The position numbers were made by a program, and so were the translations under genes. This document shows positions 17,393 through 26,156 of a stretch of 64,000 bases of DNA, one piece after another; the first letter of the stretch is position 1; every line of letters begins with the position of its first letter. The DNA is from Cyclobacteriaceae bacterium (GTDB lineage Bacteria > Bacteroidota > Bacteroidia > Cytophagales > Cyclobacteriaceae), in the NCBI GenBank assembly GCA_030584025.1, contig CP129487.1, positions 1,736,001 to 1,800,000 of the forward strand, in the 5' to 3' direction. The notes beneath the pieces are model-generated. The model saw nothing but the letters and a program-made list of their open reading frames with translations. It searched no databases and was not told where the DNA came from.

Positions 17393-18421
17393 TTAATACG
17401 GGTTAAGTTTGCGCTTATTTTTACCCTTGTATTTGATCAGGTTCGGGTAGTTTTCTCCGTGGTGAGGGTTCTGCTTTTTCCAGATGGGATGTACCCGGCT
17501 CCGGTACTCGCGGTTGCCGTGTGCGTGGTTGATTTGCGCCCTGCATAACTTGTCGTAACAACGCCTTAATTCGGGTATCCGGTAAGACGCCCCAACATTG
17601 ATGTAAAAAGCATTCATGCGATGCCTGATGCTTGTTCCGGTTTCAGCAATATTCAAATCATATCCTTTGAATTCGATTGAAGGACGAATGAACAATCGAA
17701 AGTATTCTGACATCTCTCGTTCAACCATGCCACCCAGGTTGAAAAATATACCCTTATCAATTACAGCCTTATCAAATTTTTTACCCAGGCTGTACCCGCC
17801 TATCTGGGCATCAACAGTAAGCAGGTATTTATCATAGCGATAAACGGATGCACCGAGCAAGACAAAGTATTTTTTAAGAAAGAAAGAGGAAACTTCAGGC
17901 TGATAGGAATTTATATCATCGCCAAACGATAAGGGTTCAAAGTTATTGACTTTGGTAAACTCAAATGAGTACCCAGCACCAATGCGGTATCGTTGTTTGA
18001 TTTCAACATGCGCGGTTAACCGCAACGGAATATTAAACGATTTACTCCTGAACCCTATTGAAGCCGTATCCGGGCTCACCAAAAACTCGCCAGGGTTGAC
18101 GGTAAGCGTTGTATCAACTGCTTCGTTAAACCAGTTGAATAATCCATTGGCCGGTGTGGTCGGATTAAACAGATACGGGTTTCCTGTGGCGGGTTGGTAA
18201 ATGCCCAAATCCTCAAGCTCATGCCTGAACGTTGTTGAACCGTAACCCGTGCTTAAACCGAAATGCACCTTGCTCAACAGCTTTCGGAATAACCCGATAC
18301 CCTGCCTGTCGACATAAAAATGATCAAGGGGAATGCTGACGTCCTTCTCCTCCTGTGCAACGCCTGTTAAGGGCGCACCCAGGACAACAATGAGAAGGGA
18401 TATGATGAGTTTTTGGTTCAG
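17393..18421 (-). CDS. Predicted outer-membrane beta-barrel protein, non-ATG start
   Basis: The conserved family is not recognised. The protein has alternating strands typical of an outer-membrane barrel (FNIPLRLTAHVEIKQRYRIG, YLLTVDAQIGGYSLGK, FIRPSIEFKGYDLN) and a basic C-terminal tail (KYKGKNKRKLNPY) that is unusual for a barrel. No in-frame ATG is usable. A TTG at 18277 would drop the signal peptide, while the frame is open to above 18421 and encodes a fine signal sequence (NQKLIISLLIVVLGAPLTG, then VAQ) just after a CTG at 18419-18421. ATC and ATT codons a few triplets upstream are alternatives. A -7 element at 18481-18488 supports a transcript beginning near 18474, so the long form is favoured. 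Confidence 0.6.
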   Translation of the reverse strand: MNQKLIISLLIVVLGAPLTGVAQEEKDVSIPLDHFYVDRQGIGLFRKLLSKVHFGLSTGYGSTTFRHELEDLGIYQPATGNPYLFNPTTPANGLFNWFNEAVDTTLTVNPGEFLVSPDTASIGFRSKSFNIPLRLTAHVEIKQRYRIGAGYSFEFTKVNNFEPLSFGDDINSYQPEVSSFFLKKYFVLLGASVYRYDKYLLTVDAQIGGYSLGKKFDKAVIDKGIFFNLGGMVEREMSEYFRLFIRPSIEFKGYDLNIAETGTSIRHRMNAFYINVGASYRIPELRRCYDKLCRAQINHAHGNREYRSRVHPIWKKQNPHHGENYPNLIKYKGKNKRKLNPY

Positions 18422-18480
18422 GCGGATAAAAATTTGATAGTGAGAATTTTACACCTCGCTCATACGCTGAAGATAAACGT

Positions 18481-18488
18481 CAAAAGTA
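18481..18488 (-). promoter_or_regulatory. Probable -7 element (TACTTTTG)
   Basis: The minus strand reads TACTTTTG, an exact TAnnTTTG match in the intergenic gap between the COG3014-like gene stop (18515) and the outer-membrane protein gene. A TGTG about 20 bases further up could be a poor -33 box. It puts the start of transcription near 18474. Confidence 0.5.
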
Positions 18489-18514
18489 GGTAAATTCAGC
18501 CAATTTGCCACATG

Positions 18515-19900
18515 CTAATACCTCCTGACTGGTCTTGATTCTAACGAAGTGAAGGTATGAAAAAGTGTTTGCCCCTTGGTGGCCCGATAGGTAAAGGTTT
18601 GTTGCTCCACTCCCCCTCCGGGTAACTGTAATTCGAACACCGTCTTATTGGGTCCTTCACTCATCGGAATGCGGGAGTATAAAATGCTATGCGGTAAGGT
18701 TTGCCAGTTTCGGGTATCGGCCTTTTCCGTCATGGCGTTTACCATACCAATTAAGGCACCAAGACTCTCATCTTCTTTGCGTGCGCTGTGTTCCGCTGCT
18801 TTTTTCAAGGCCACCCGAATAAGGGCCTTACTGAATTCAAGCCACATCCGTTCCTGAAGCGACTTAAACGCTATGCGGTTAATGTCTTCTGCAAGCTGAA
18901 GGGAATAGGTGGTGTCATTATGATTAATCGAAGCACCTGTGTATAAGGGTGGTCGCTCCACATACCGTGGAAATGCCACGCGAAAGAATTCGATACTACT
19001 GAGTGAATTGCGATCGTCTTCATCAGTTACCGGAAAGGTATAACTCAATCCAAGCTGTTCGTTAAAAAATACAAACTGATCGCCCGACCGGTTGATCATG
19101 AAGTTCACGCTCCATTCATCCTTTACCGGTCCTAATCCGTTGTGCCAGAAAAAAACCAAATCGGCATCACGATTATTGACTTTATAATCCGGCCAGCCAA
19201 ACTGATTTTTGAACAATTCATATTCATCCGTAAAGCCGGTGCGATAAGCGGCCTCCAGCAAATCACGCTTAAGCTGATCAGGTGGAAGAATGCCAAACAT
19301 CTTTGAATAATCATCCTGGTAAATTTCCAGTGCATTGCGATAGGCAATAAAGGCATTGTTCCAATCACCATTAGCCTGGTAAATGATGCCCATCAGATTG
19401 TGCACAAAAGCATCACGCCTGTATTTTTCTTCCGATGTATACCGATCCGCCAATTGTTGAAGCCGGATATTCAGGCGCCTGCACTCAACCAGGGCTTCTT
19501 CATATTTTTCCATCTTCAAAAAATTCAATGCCTTGTAATACAACAGCATGAGGTGCTCATGATCTTCACCCCGATAGATGGTTACGGTTGGATTGGTTAA
19601 GTACGATGCAGCTTCACGGGCATAATTGATCCGGTAATCCTCGCCAAACACAAAGGCTTTCTCAAAATAAGCATTGCTCTCTTCATATTGCCCCATCACG
19701 GAAAGGAGCAGTCCATTGTTCACATAAGACAAAAACTCGGCATGCTTGCGTTTGTACAGGCTGCTCGACCGAAGGGTTTTTAAAGCCTGTTCTAGGTTAC
19801 CTTCTTCAAACTGGCGGTTGTATTCGTACGTACCTTCATAAAAGGATGCACATGCTGAAAACAGCATCAGTAAACTGATGACGGAAAGGGTTTTCAGCAT
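18515..19900 (-). CDS. COG3014-like TPR lipoprotein
   Basis: A lipobox (LMLFSAC) directs lipid anchoring. Residues 25-230 hold TPR-like helices (NNGLLLSVMGQYEESNAYFEKA, ALNFLKMEKYEEALVECRRLN, LMGIIYQANGDWNNAFIAYRNA). A beta-rich C-terminal part follows, with a conserved-looking YSRIPMSEGPNKTVFELQLPGG region. The layout matches the uncharacterised COG3014 family, often found beside LpoB-like genes. That is the case here, with 10 bases separating the two genes. The role is unknown; a part in periplasmic peptidoglycan synthesis control is a context guess. Confidence 0.7.
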   Translation of the reverse strand: MLKTLSVISLLMLFSACASFYEGTYEYNRQFEEGNLEQALKTLRSSSLYKRKHAEFLSYVNNGLLLSVMGQYEESNAYFEKAFVFGEDYRINYAREAASYLTNPTVTIYRGEDHEHLMLLYYKALNFLKMEKYEEALVECRRLNIRLQQLADRYTSEEKYRRDAFVHNLMGIIYQANGDWNNAFIAYRNALEIYQDDYSKMFGILPPDQLKRDLLEAAYRTGFTDEYELFKNQFGWPDYKVNNRDADLVFFWHNGLGPVKDEWSVNFMINRSGDQFVFFNEQLGLSYTFPVTDEDDRNSLSSIEFFRVAFPRYVERPPLYTGASINHNDTTYSLQLAEDINRIAFKSLQERMWLEFSKALIRVALKKAAEHSARKEDESLGALIGMVNAMTEKADTRNWQTLPHSILYSRIPMSEGPNKTVFELQLPGGGVEQQTFTYRATKGQTLFHTFTSLESRPVRRY

Positions 19901-19910
19901 GACTGATGGA

Positions 19911-20483
19911 TTAGTTCTTTACCAGCTTTTTGATTTCGTTTTGTCCGTACCAGATGCGCTTGTTACTTTCCACATCGGTGAGGAAAAGTGTAGTGATGTA
20001 GTTGACCACGCGCTTCTTCTGATACACATCGGTTTCGGAAGTCATTTCGCCAAATAAGATCAAGTCAGCCCCAACTTCCTTGCCCCACCGTGCAGCAGTT
20101 GCCGGATCAGCAAAATCCTGTTGCTCGGCCCGCTCCTGCCGTACCTTATCCCGAAATTCTTCCGACTCCACCAATTCGGCTATGCCTGAATTATGGATTA
20201 CCATTTCAAATTTGCGGATGTAGTTAGCGGCATCAATGTGTTCGCTTGTTTTATTCTTGATTGAGCTGATGACCAACACTGGCTTTCTTCCAAGAGACTC
20301 CGCGTATTTCTGAAACTGATCCGATTTAAATAGATCATGAATCATCTGGTCGGCAACTTTACGTGAATCCGTATCGTTCCAGCGCCCACTCAGGTCAATC
20401 TCCGTTGAAGGATCAATCCGGGTAACAGAACGGGAACAAGAAAACAGAGCGAAAACAGCGAAAAGTATAATGAACTTATTCAT
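19911..20483 (-). CDS. LpoB-like lipoprotein (penicillin-binding protein activator family)
   Basis: The short lipoprotein (lipobox LFSC) has the LpoB/CsgG-like fold: GRWNDTDSRKVADQMIHDL, KPVLVISSIKNKTSEHID and GADLILFGEMTSETD are the characteristic strands and helix. In Enterobacteria LpoB crosses the periplasm to activate PBP1b, but this protein lacks the long disordered N-terminal linker, so its partner may differ. It is followed by the COG3014-like gene and preceded by rpe with 52 bases between, probably in one transcript. Family assignment is firm; the activator role in this phylum is inferred. Confidence 0.78.
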   Translation of the reverse strand: MNKFIILFAVFALFSCSRSVTRIDPSTEIDLSGRWNDTDSRKVADQMIHDLFKSDQFQKYAESLGRKPVLVISSIKNKTSEHIDAANYIRKFEMVIHNSGIAELVESEEFRDKVRQERAEQQDFADPATAARWGKEVGADLILFGEMTSETDVYQKKRVVNYITTLFLTDVESNKRIWYGQNEIKKLVKN

Positions 20484-20535
20484 ACGAGAATGTTTGCATT
20501 AAAAAATCAAAAACCTTGCCGGAAATGCTGATTTG

Positions 20536-21192
20536 TCACCCAATTTGCTTCAGTTGCGCAATCACTGCCTTAGGATTGGCTGCACTGAAAACAAAATTGC
20601 CAGCCACCAACACGTCCGCTCCCGCTTGCCGTAACGCAGGCGCGTTAGTAAGGTTTACCCCGCCATCAATTTCAATCTTTGCTGATGAGTTTCGGGAATC
20701 AATTAAAGCTTTCAGCGTACGGGTCTTTTCATACGTCCTCTCAATGAATTTCTGTCCACCAAACCCGGGGTTCACAGCCATCACACATACCAGGTCAATA
20801 TCGGCAATGATGTCCTCTAATAAATTTACAGATGTATGTGGATTGATGGCCACACCAGCCTGGCATCCCAGTGCTTTAATCTCTTGTACGGTACGATGCA
20901 AATGCTCACAGGCTTCATAATGAACCGTTATGGTCGATGCCCCTGCTTCCTTGAACGCATTCAGGTACCGCTCCGGATGAACAATCATCAGGTGTACATC
21001 CAATGGCTTTTTTGCGTGCTTTTTTATTGCCGATGTCACGGGCAATCCAAACGAAAGGTTGGGTACAAAAACGCCATCCATAATGTCGATATGAATCCAG
21101 TCGGCATCGCTTTCATTGACCATGTGAACTTCCCGTTCAAGATTGGCAAAATCAGCAGCAAGAATGGAGGGGGCAATTATCGGTTGAGCCAT
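20536..21192 (-). CDS. rpe: Ribulose-phosphate 3-epimerase
   Basis: This cytoplasmic pentose-phosphate enzyme interconverts ribulose 5-phosphate and xylulose 5-phosphate. The (beta/alpha)8 barrel is complete at 218 residues. Metal and catalytic residues are present in APSILAADF (Ser), WIHIDIMDGVFVPN (His and Asp), DVHLMI (His) and EIDGGV (Asp). The phosphate loop MAVNPGFGGQKF is also there. It begins 31 bases after the subtilase gene stop. Confidence 0.95.
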   Translation of the reverse strand: MAQPIIAPSILAADFANLEREVHMVNESDADWIHIDIMDGVFVPNLSFGLPVTSAIKKHAKKPLDVHLMIVHPERYLNAFKEAGASTITVHYEACEHLHRTVQEIKALGCQAGVAINPHTSVNLLEDIIADIDLVCVMAVNPGFGGQKFIERTYEKTRTLKALIDSRNSSAKIEIDGGVNLTNAPALRQAGADVLVAGNFVFSAANPKAVIAQLKQIG

Positions 21193-21223
21193 GTGAAAAA
21201 TTTCCCAAATATAAGGCTCTGAT

Positions 21224-22843
21224 TCAGTTCATCTTTACGATTCGGAAGGTTAAAATCCGATCAACTGTGGTTAGTCGCAAAATATAAATACCGGAAGCTA
21301 AACCCGATAGATCCGCAGTGTATTGATTATTCAACCATGAAAAGGAAACTTCTCGTTCTGTGACCAACTGACCCTGACTTGAGACCAAGGCCAGCTTTAT
21401 GTTCCCTTTTTCGGGTGAGGCTGGACGTATAGTCAGCATGTCTGTAACTGGATTTGGAAAAACAATTACCGGCTCGGTTTGACTGGACTGTTCCAGGTAA
21501 TGTATTACCGCGAGGTAATTTGGTATGCCGTAACCCAGCAAATTATCCGGGTTGTTTGCCTGGGAAGCTGTCTTACGAAGGGCTTCAAGCAAGTTGGTAT
21601 TTTTCAACTCCGGATAAGCCTGCCATATTCCCGCGACCAATGAAGTTACAAGCGGTGCCGAAAAAGAAGTGCCGGATCCGGTGAATACCGATCCACTGGC
21701 ACGAACTACTGAAACACCTGAACCCAAAGCAACCAGATCTGGTTTAATTCTTCCATCGGCACTAGGCCCCATGGAACTAGATGATGAACGCACACCGAAA
21801 CTGTTGATATTGCCAATGGCCAATACATCCTTGCCATCAGCCGGGCCGGTAATGATGCGCCACGAGGCATCGTTCCCTTCATTTCCGGCACTGGTGACCA
21901 CCATCATTCCCTTGCTAAATGCCAGTTGTGCTGCGCGGGTTACTACGGTTGTTTCACCATCCAATTGATCGGTTGTATAATCCATGGATGCGATATCAAA
22001 CGTACTGTACCCCAATGATGAATGAATGATATCCGCTCCTGAACTGTCGGCACGTTCAGCTGCAAACAACCAGTTGTACTCTTCAATGCGGTATTCTGTT
22101 GGAACATCTTCTGTTACATAAAGCTGGTATGAAGCCTCCGTAACGCCACCGGTAAATGATCCCTCAACGTTTGCACTCATGATGGACAACACACGGGTTC
22201 CATGGTCATCGTATTGAAAGACATTTGAAGTTCCGGATATAAAATCAAAAGAATTACTTTGATCAATTTGGTTGTTGGTGAACAAATGCTGAAAGGGTGT
22301 AGTCATATCTACGCCTGAAAACCCGCCATCGAAAACGGCAATAACAATTCCATCTCCTTGCTTTCCATCCAGGTGCATGGCATCAAGTCCGATCATTGAA
22401 AGTTGCATATCGGTTGCTTCCGCAGCGGCCTCGGTTACTTCGTTTTTGAATTTTCTTCGATTACCAGAAGCAGGGTGATTTCCCGGTGAAACAAATTCGA
22501 CAGATGATACATAGGGTAAATCCTCGAGTGCAGAAAGTATCGCATCATCGCAAGAAACCAATGCACCGTTCATCCATTTGGTCGTGTAGATCACCTCCGC
22601 ACCTGCATCGCGAAGGCCTTGAACATAAACTGGATTAACGGGTAAGTCGCTTTCTGATATTGAAATGTTATGACGTGCTCTTCGATCAAGTGCTCGTTGT
22701 GTTAAGAACGTTTCCGGAGAATTTATGGAATAAGGTGTACCCGTTTTATCTGCAAAAAAAACAACGTATTGATTTTCCTGCGCCTGTGCACCAAGCACAC
22801 ACGCACCAATCACTAGTAAAAAAAGAAATTTATTCCACCCCAT
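21224..22843 (-). CDS. Subtilisin-like (S8) serine protease with T9SS type A sorting domain
   Basis: A signal peptide (ending AQAQ) is followed by an inhibitor_I9-like propeptide region (to about residue 110) and an S8 catalytic domain. The triad is visible as Asp in AVFDGGFSG (about 171), His in YDDHGTRVLS (about 214) and Ser in GTSFSAPLV (about 395), with the oxyanion Asn in TSAGNEGND. The last 80 residues are a type A sorting domain (VIVFPNPVTDMLTI, then GLASGIYILRL). The enzyme should be secreted by T9SS and released or anchored at the surface. Its first 14 bases overlap the end of the upstream lipoprotein gene, so the two are cotranscribed. Confidence 0.9.
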   Translation of the reverse strand: MGWNKFLFLLVIGACVLGAQAQENQYVVFFADKTGTPYSINSPETFLTQRALDRRARHNISISESDLPVNPVYVQGLRDAGAEVIYTTKWMNGALVSCDDAILSALEDLPYVSSVEFVSPGNHPASGNRRKFKNEVTEAAAEATDMQLSMIGLDAMHLDGKQGDGIVIAVFDGGFSGVDMTTPFQHLFTNNQIDQSNSFDFISGTSNVFQYDDHGTRVLSIMSANVEGSFTGGVTEASYQLYVTEDVPTEYRIEEYNWLFAAERADSSGADIIHSSLGYSTFDIASMDYTTDQLDGETTVVTRAAQLAFSKGMMVVTSAGNEGNDASWRIITGPADGKDVLAIGNINSFGVRSSSSSMGPSADGRIKPDLVALGSGVSVVRASGSVFTGSGTSFSAPLVTSLVAGIWQAYPELKNTNLLEALRKTASQANNPDNLLGYGIPNYLAVIHYLEQSSQTEPVIVFPNPVTDMLTIRPASPEKGNIKLALVSSQGQLVTEREVSFSWLNNQYTADLSGLASGIYILRLTTVDRILTFRIVKMN

Positions 22844-23510
22844 AATCCGTCAACACCATCTTCCTGTAAGTACCGTTATTGATCTGGTTAGTACATGTGC
22901 CTCCTGAACAATTATACTCCCACACCTGATATTCACTAAACACCAATCCTTTATCCAGGCTATATACTTCTAGCCGGTCATCTTTAAACACTAAATTACT
23001 CTCACGATTTTGGTTAACCACCAATACATCTGAAAAGATAACACCGTTACCGGCATCAAAGTTACCACCGTATTGCTCGAGGGTGTATAAATCCTCTCCT
23101 TCATCGTTAAACAGATTGCCATTCCATGACGCATTTATGCGCAATGGAAAAACAAGTTTGGCATAGGTGGTGTTTCCTTCAGCCACCAATGCATATTGAT
23201 TGGTTAAACGGACGGACCAGGTCTCCCGATATTCCCAAGCCTCATTATCTGCCTGGCGTGTACTTCGGTACAACACATAGGTTAATCCTCCCTCCTGATT
23301 TTCAAAGACATCTGTCACTTCCACACGAAGTTGATAGGCCAAGGACTCGGGTGGGTTAAAAGCAGTGTAGTTAATTTCGTCTACATCATAAACCTGATAA
23401 AACCCAACCTGTAGCGGAAAGAAAGCTGCGTCATTCAGCCGGACTTCATCAGAGGAACAACCCCACAAACAGCACATCAGAACCAATAAATATGATGCAA
23501 TTCTTTTCAA
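22830..23510 (-). CDS. Uncharacterised lipoprotein
   Basis: The protein has a lipobox (LWGC) and 226 residues of beta-rich sequence with a central segment of repeated strands (TWSVRLTNQYALVAEGNTTYAKLVFP). A Cys pair near the end (YNCSGGTCT) may form a disulphide. No known domain was recognised. It is the first gene of a unit with the subtilase and rpe, expressed from the -7 element at 23561-23568. A link with the protease is suggested only by the 14-base gene overlap. Confidence 0.7.
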   Translation of the reverse strand: MKRIASYLLVLMCCLWGCSSDEVRLNDAAFFPLQVGFYQVYDVDEINYTAFNPPESLAYQLRVEVTDVFENQEGGLTYVLYRSTRQADNEAWEYRETWSVRLTNQYALVAEGNTTYAKLVFPLRINASWNGNLFNDEGEDLYTLEQYGGNFDAGNGVIFSDVLVVNQNRESNLVFKDDRLEVYSLDKGLVFSEYQVWEYNCSGGTCTNQINNGTYRKMVLTDYGVE

Positions 23511-23560
23511 CTATCCTTCATTTTAAGTAAATCGGCCTGATAAAATGACTCTCAGTTTTA

Positions 23561-23568
23561 CAAAGTTA
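23561..23568 (-). promoter_or_regulatory. Probable -7 element (TAACTTTG)
   Basis: The minus strand reads TAACTTTG, an exact TAnnTTTG match 51 bases above the lipoprotein ATG, inside the 69-base divergent gap with the TrpF-like gene. No TTTG is seen at the usual distance upstream. Confidence 0.5.
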
Positions 23569-23579
23569 TCGATTTTAAA

Positions 23580-24155
23580 ATGGCCTTAAAAGTAACCGTT
23601 AAAGTGGGAAACATTTCAAACCTGAGTGATGCACGTTACAGCGCAGGCATGGGTGTGGATTTGTTGGGGTTTACCGTGGTACCCGGAAGGGATGGATATG
23701 TTGAGCCTAAACAATTTCAGGAAATGCGCGGTTGGTTTGCCGGACCACAAGTGGTCGCTGAAGCTTATGGTGCGGATGACTTGAACGACATCATCAACCA
23801 GTACCAGCCAGACTTGGTTGAGCTTTCGGTTGAAGATTTGATGGTATTAAATCCATCAGGAATTAAATTGATTGTAGCTACTTCTATCGAAGGTCTTGGT
23901 AGACACAAACAGATAATTGACCACTATAAATCCGATATAGCGTTCCTGCTGGTTCCTGAGCCTGTAACAGATCGAGAACTTCGTGATCTTGCAGCCGAAT
24001 TTCAGGTACTGGTTGACAATCCGGGTGAGAACATCCAACAACTGGTTGAAATACCTCATGTTAGCATTGCACTTAAAGGCTCAGTAGAAGACAGACCAGG
24101 CTATAAAAACTATGATGAGTTGGCTCAGGTATTGGAGTTCTTGGAAGAATCCTAA
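23580..24155 (+). CDS. TrpF-like protein lacking the catalytic Cys
   Basis: The protein begins like phosphoribosylanthranilate isomerase (KVGNISNLSDARYSAGMGVD, then LLGF, in place of K-I-C-G-I-x-x-x-x-D-A) and ends with a TrpF-like DRPGYKNYDEL segment (compare SSGVE-x-x-PG-x-KD). The barrel is slightly short (191 residues). The catalytic Cys of the first strand is replaced (KVGN), and the general-acid Asp region is not recognisable. It stands alone, with no other trp gene in the window, divergent from the lipoprotein operon and convergent with the glycosyltransferase. It probably binds a phosphosugar or has another role; calling it trpF would overstate the evidence. Confidence 0.6.
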   Translation: MALKVTVKVGNISNLSDARYSAGMGVDLLGFTVVPGRDGYVEPKQFQEMRGWFAGPQVVAEAYGADDLNDIINQYQPDLVELSVEDLMVLNPSGIKLIVATSIEGLGRHKQIIDHYKSDIAFLLVPEPVTDRELRDLAAEFQVLVDNPGENIQQLVEIPHVSIALKGSVEDRPGYKNYDELAQVLEFLEES

Positions 24156-24165
24156 GTGTCAGCAT

Positions 24166-25161
24166 TTAAATGGAAAACCTACCCAACCTCAATGCATGTT
24201 CAATGGCTTCACGAGTGATATCCGGATAATCAATTTCAATTTTTTGCTTGGTTTCTATCCACTCCTGAATTTTGGGCAAGCGCTTCCGTTTTACATTTTT
24301 GATTACCGGCACACCCAAATCGCGCAAAGCTGCCGCATTGTAATGTTGCTCGTATTGCTTTTTCATGGGTACCACCAACAACTTTTTCCCCAAAAACAAA
24401 ACTTCAGCGGGCGTTTCAAAGCCTGCTCCCGATAGCACGCCTTTGGATGAGACCACGCTGGCTACAAACTCTTCATTGTTGATCGGGTAAACGGAGAGCC
24501 TGCCAATGTGATATGGCTTTTTTGCATGCTTTGAAAAAATGTGCCATCGCACATTAGAAATTCGCGCCAGTAATGGAACGAGTTTGCGATCATCATAGGC
24601 AGGTAAGTACACCGTATAATGTTCACCTTTGGTAACCTTAGCCTCCCGAATGGCTTTACGAATCACGGGTGTATAGATATTTGTATCGTAACGGGCAAAG
24701 TGAAATCCCACAGCAGCATCTACCGGTGCATAATTATTCAAAATCCATTCACCTACCGGATCAAAATGTCTGGGATGCGGCACTTTCTTAGATAGAATTG
24801 CTGACTGATGACTCAACGCTATGCAGGGAATCTTTTTTCGCCTGCATGCCCATGCCGAAATAGGTTCAAAGTCGTTAATGATCAAATCGTATTTCTCTAC
24901 GGGAAATTTTTTAATCTCCCTCATTACTTCCTTTGAACTGTTCTGCTTGAATGTTTTATAAAAATCTATCCCCCCCGATTTTCCAAAAAAGAAACTGAGT
25001 CCTTTGGATTTGTACTTCACTGAAAAAGGCAATTTAATGTCGGCCTGTGCCCCACTGAGAAATATGTCCAGGTCACCATACTCGCGCAGGATGGGGACAA
25101 CGTCAATTGCCCGGGCCACGTGTCCGTTACCCGTACCTTGAATGGCATAAAGCAATTTCAT
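24166..25161 (-). CDS. Glycosyltransferase of MJ1255/MurG-like type
   Basis: The GT-B two-domain outline is visible. The N-terminal glycine-rich motif is AIQGTGNGHVARA; the acceptor-side region includes DLIINDFEPISAWACRR and LSHQSAIL; the C-terminal donor-site motif is GVLSGAGFETPAEVLFLGKK, then PMKKQYEQHYNA with its QYEQ segment. This matches the uncharacterised MJ1255 glycosyltransferase family related to MurG and MGDG synthases. No membrane helix is present, so it is probably peripheral at the inner membrane. Its ATG overlaps the TGA of the LpxH-like gene (ATGA). The paired genes suggest synthesis of a glycolipid or lipid-A-like product. Confidence 0.72.
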   Translation of the reverse strand: MKLLYAIQGTGNGHVARAIDVVPILREYGDLDIFLSGAQADIKLPFSVKYKSKGLSFFFGKSGGIDFYKTFKQNSSKEVMREIKKFPVEKYDLIINDFEPISAWACRRKKIPCIALSHQSAILSKKVPHPRHFDPVGEWILNNYAPVDAAVGFHFARYDTNIYTPVIRKAIREAKVTKGEHYTVYLPAYDDRKLVPLLARISNVRWHIFSKHAKKPYHIGRLSVYPINNEEFVASVVSSKGVLSGAGFETPAEVLFLGKKLLVVPMKKQYEQHYNAAALRDLGVPVIKNVKRKRLPKIQEWIETKQKIEIDYPDITREAIEHALRLGRFSI

Positions 25162-26012
25162 TTCTTGACCATTAAAAATTCATTGACAAGATCCCTGAAA
25201 ATTTCATCGGTATCAAGTCCGTGGCGCAACCGTTTGGGTAATTTCATGGATGAAGCATACGGATCGTCTTTATACCGGTAAACTGACCAGCGGTTGCCGT
25301 CATATTCCAAGGCAGAAAGATTCTCCACCCAATCACCGGAATTCAGGTAAGTAACGGAACCCTTGTCGGTTTCAATAGACTTAATTTCGGGATGGTGGAT
25401 GTGCCCGCAGACTACATAGTCATATTGGTTTGAAATGGCAATATCAGCAGCCGTTTTATCGAAATCGGTAATGAATTTTACAGCGGTTTTCACACTGTCC
25501 TTTACCCGCTTCGAAAGGGAAATCTTTTCACGACCAAAGCGCTTCAGGCACCAATTCACAAATGTGTTGATGAGAATAAGTGTGTCATACCCTACCGCAC
25601 CAAGTTTTGCCAGCCACTTGGAATATTGCATGGTTACGTCAAACACATCGCCATGAAAAATCCACGCACGTTTTCCATTCAACTTGAGCACAAGCTTATT
25701 TTCAATCTGAAATGACCCAAGCTTAAACCCGGCAAACTTGCGGAGCATCTCATCGTGATTGCCCGTAAGGTAAATAACTTTGGTTCCTTTGGTTAGCAGG
25801 CCGGTGATGTGTTTGACAACCTGCATGTGCGACTTGGGCCAATAGCGCTTACTGAATTGCCACATGTCGATGATGTCGCCATTCAGGATTAATTTTTTGG
25901 GCTTGATGGTTTTCAGGTAACGCAGAAGCTCTTCTGCGTGGCAGCCGTAGGTGCCTAAGTGTATATCGGAGAGGACTACAATTTCAAGCTCGCGCTTCTT
26001 ACGTTTACTCAT
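25158..26012 (-). CDS. LpxH-like metallophosphoesterase (UDP-2,3-diacylglucosamine hydrolase family)
   Basis: All five calcineurin-type metal motifs are present: SDIHLG, NGDIIDMW, GNHD, FHGDVFD and GHIHHP. The region after the GNHD motif (ILINTFVNWCLKRFGR) is longer and helical, as in LpxH-related COG2908 enzymes. The enzyme is cytoplasmic or membrane-peripheral. It may cleave a nucleotide-activated lipid or a similar phosphodiester. Whether it is the true lipid A enzyme cannot be told here, since no lpx gene is nearby. It is coupled to the glycosyltransferase by a 4-base overlap and preceded by a 144-base gap with a -7 element. Confidence 0.8.
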   Translation of the reverse strand: MSKRKKRELEIVVLSDIHLGTYGCHAEELLRYLKTIKPKKLILNGDIIDMWQFSKRYWPKSHMQVVKHITGLLTKGTKVIYLTGNHDEMLRKFAGFKLGSFQIENKLVLKLNGKRAWIFHGDVFDVTMQYSKWLAKLGAVGYDTLILINTFVNWCLKRFGREKISLSKRVKDSVKTAVKFITDFDKTAADIAISNQYDYVVCGHIHHPEIKSIETDKGSVTYLNSGDWVENLSALEYDGNRWSVYRYKDDPYASSMKLPKRLRHGLDTDEIFRDLVNEFLMVKK

Positions 26013-26088
26013 TTACATCGTATACTAAGAAACCCGGAGACCCAAAGGCCTCCAGGTAACCTAAACCTGTGAAGATGTTCTACTGATG

Positions 26089-26096
26089 CAAAAGTA
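26089..26096 (-). promoter_or_regulatory. Probable -7 element (TACTTTTG)
   Basis: The minus strand has TACTTTTG, an exact TAnnTTTG match, 77 bases above the LpxH-like ATG. No clear -33 box is present. The same gap holds an imperfect hairpin (ACCCC/GGGGT) near the trmB stop without a T-run. Confidence 0.4.
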
Positions 26097-26156
26097 TGCT
26101 TGTGCTATTACCCCCGCTTCATGGGGTTATTATGGAATTGTTATGAAGCAAAGGGG

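Noticed and set aside
18275..18277. TTG at 18277 as start of the outer-membrane protein
   Set aside because: It would remove the signal peptide that is encoded in frame upstream.
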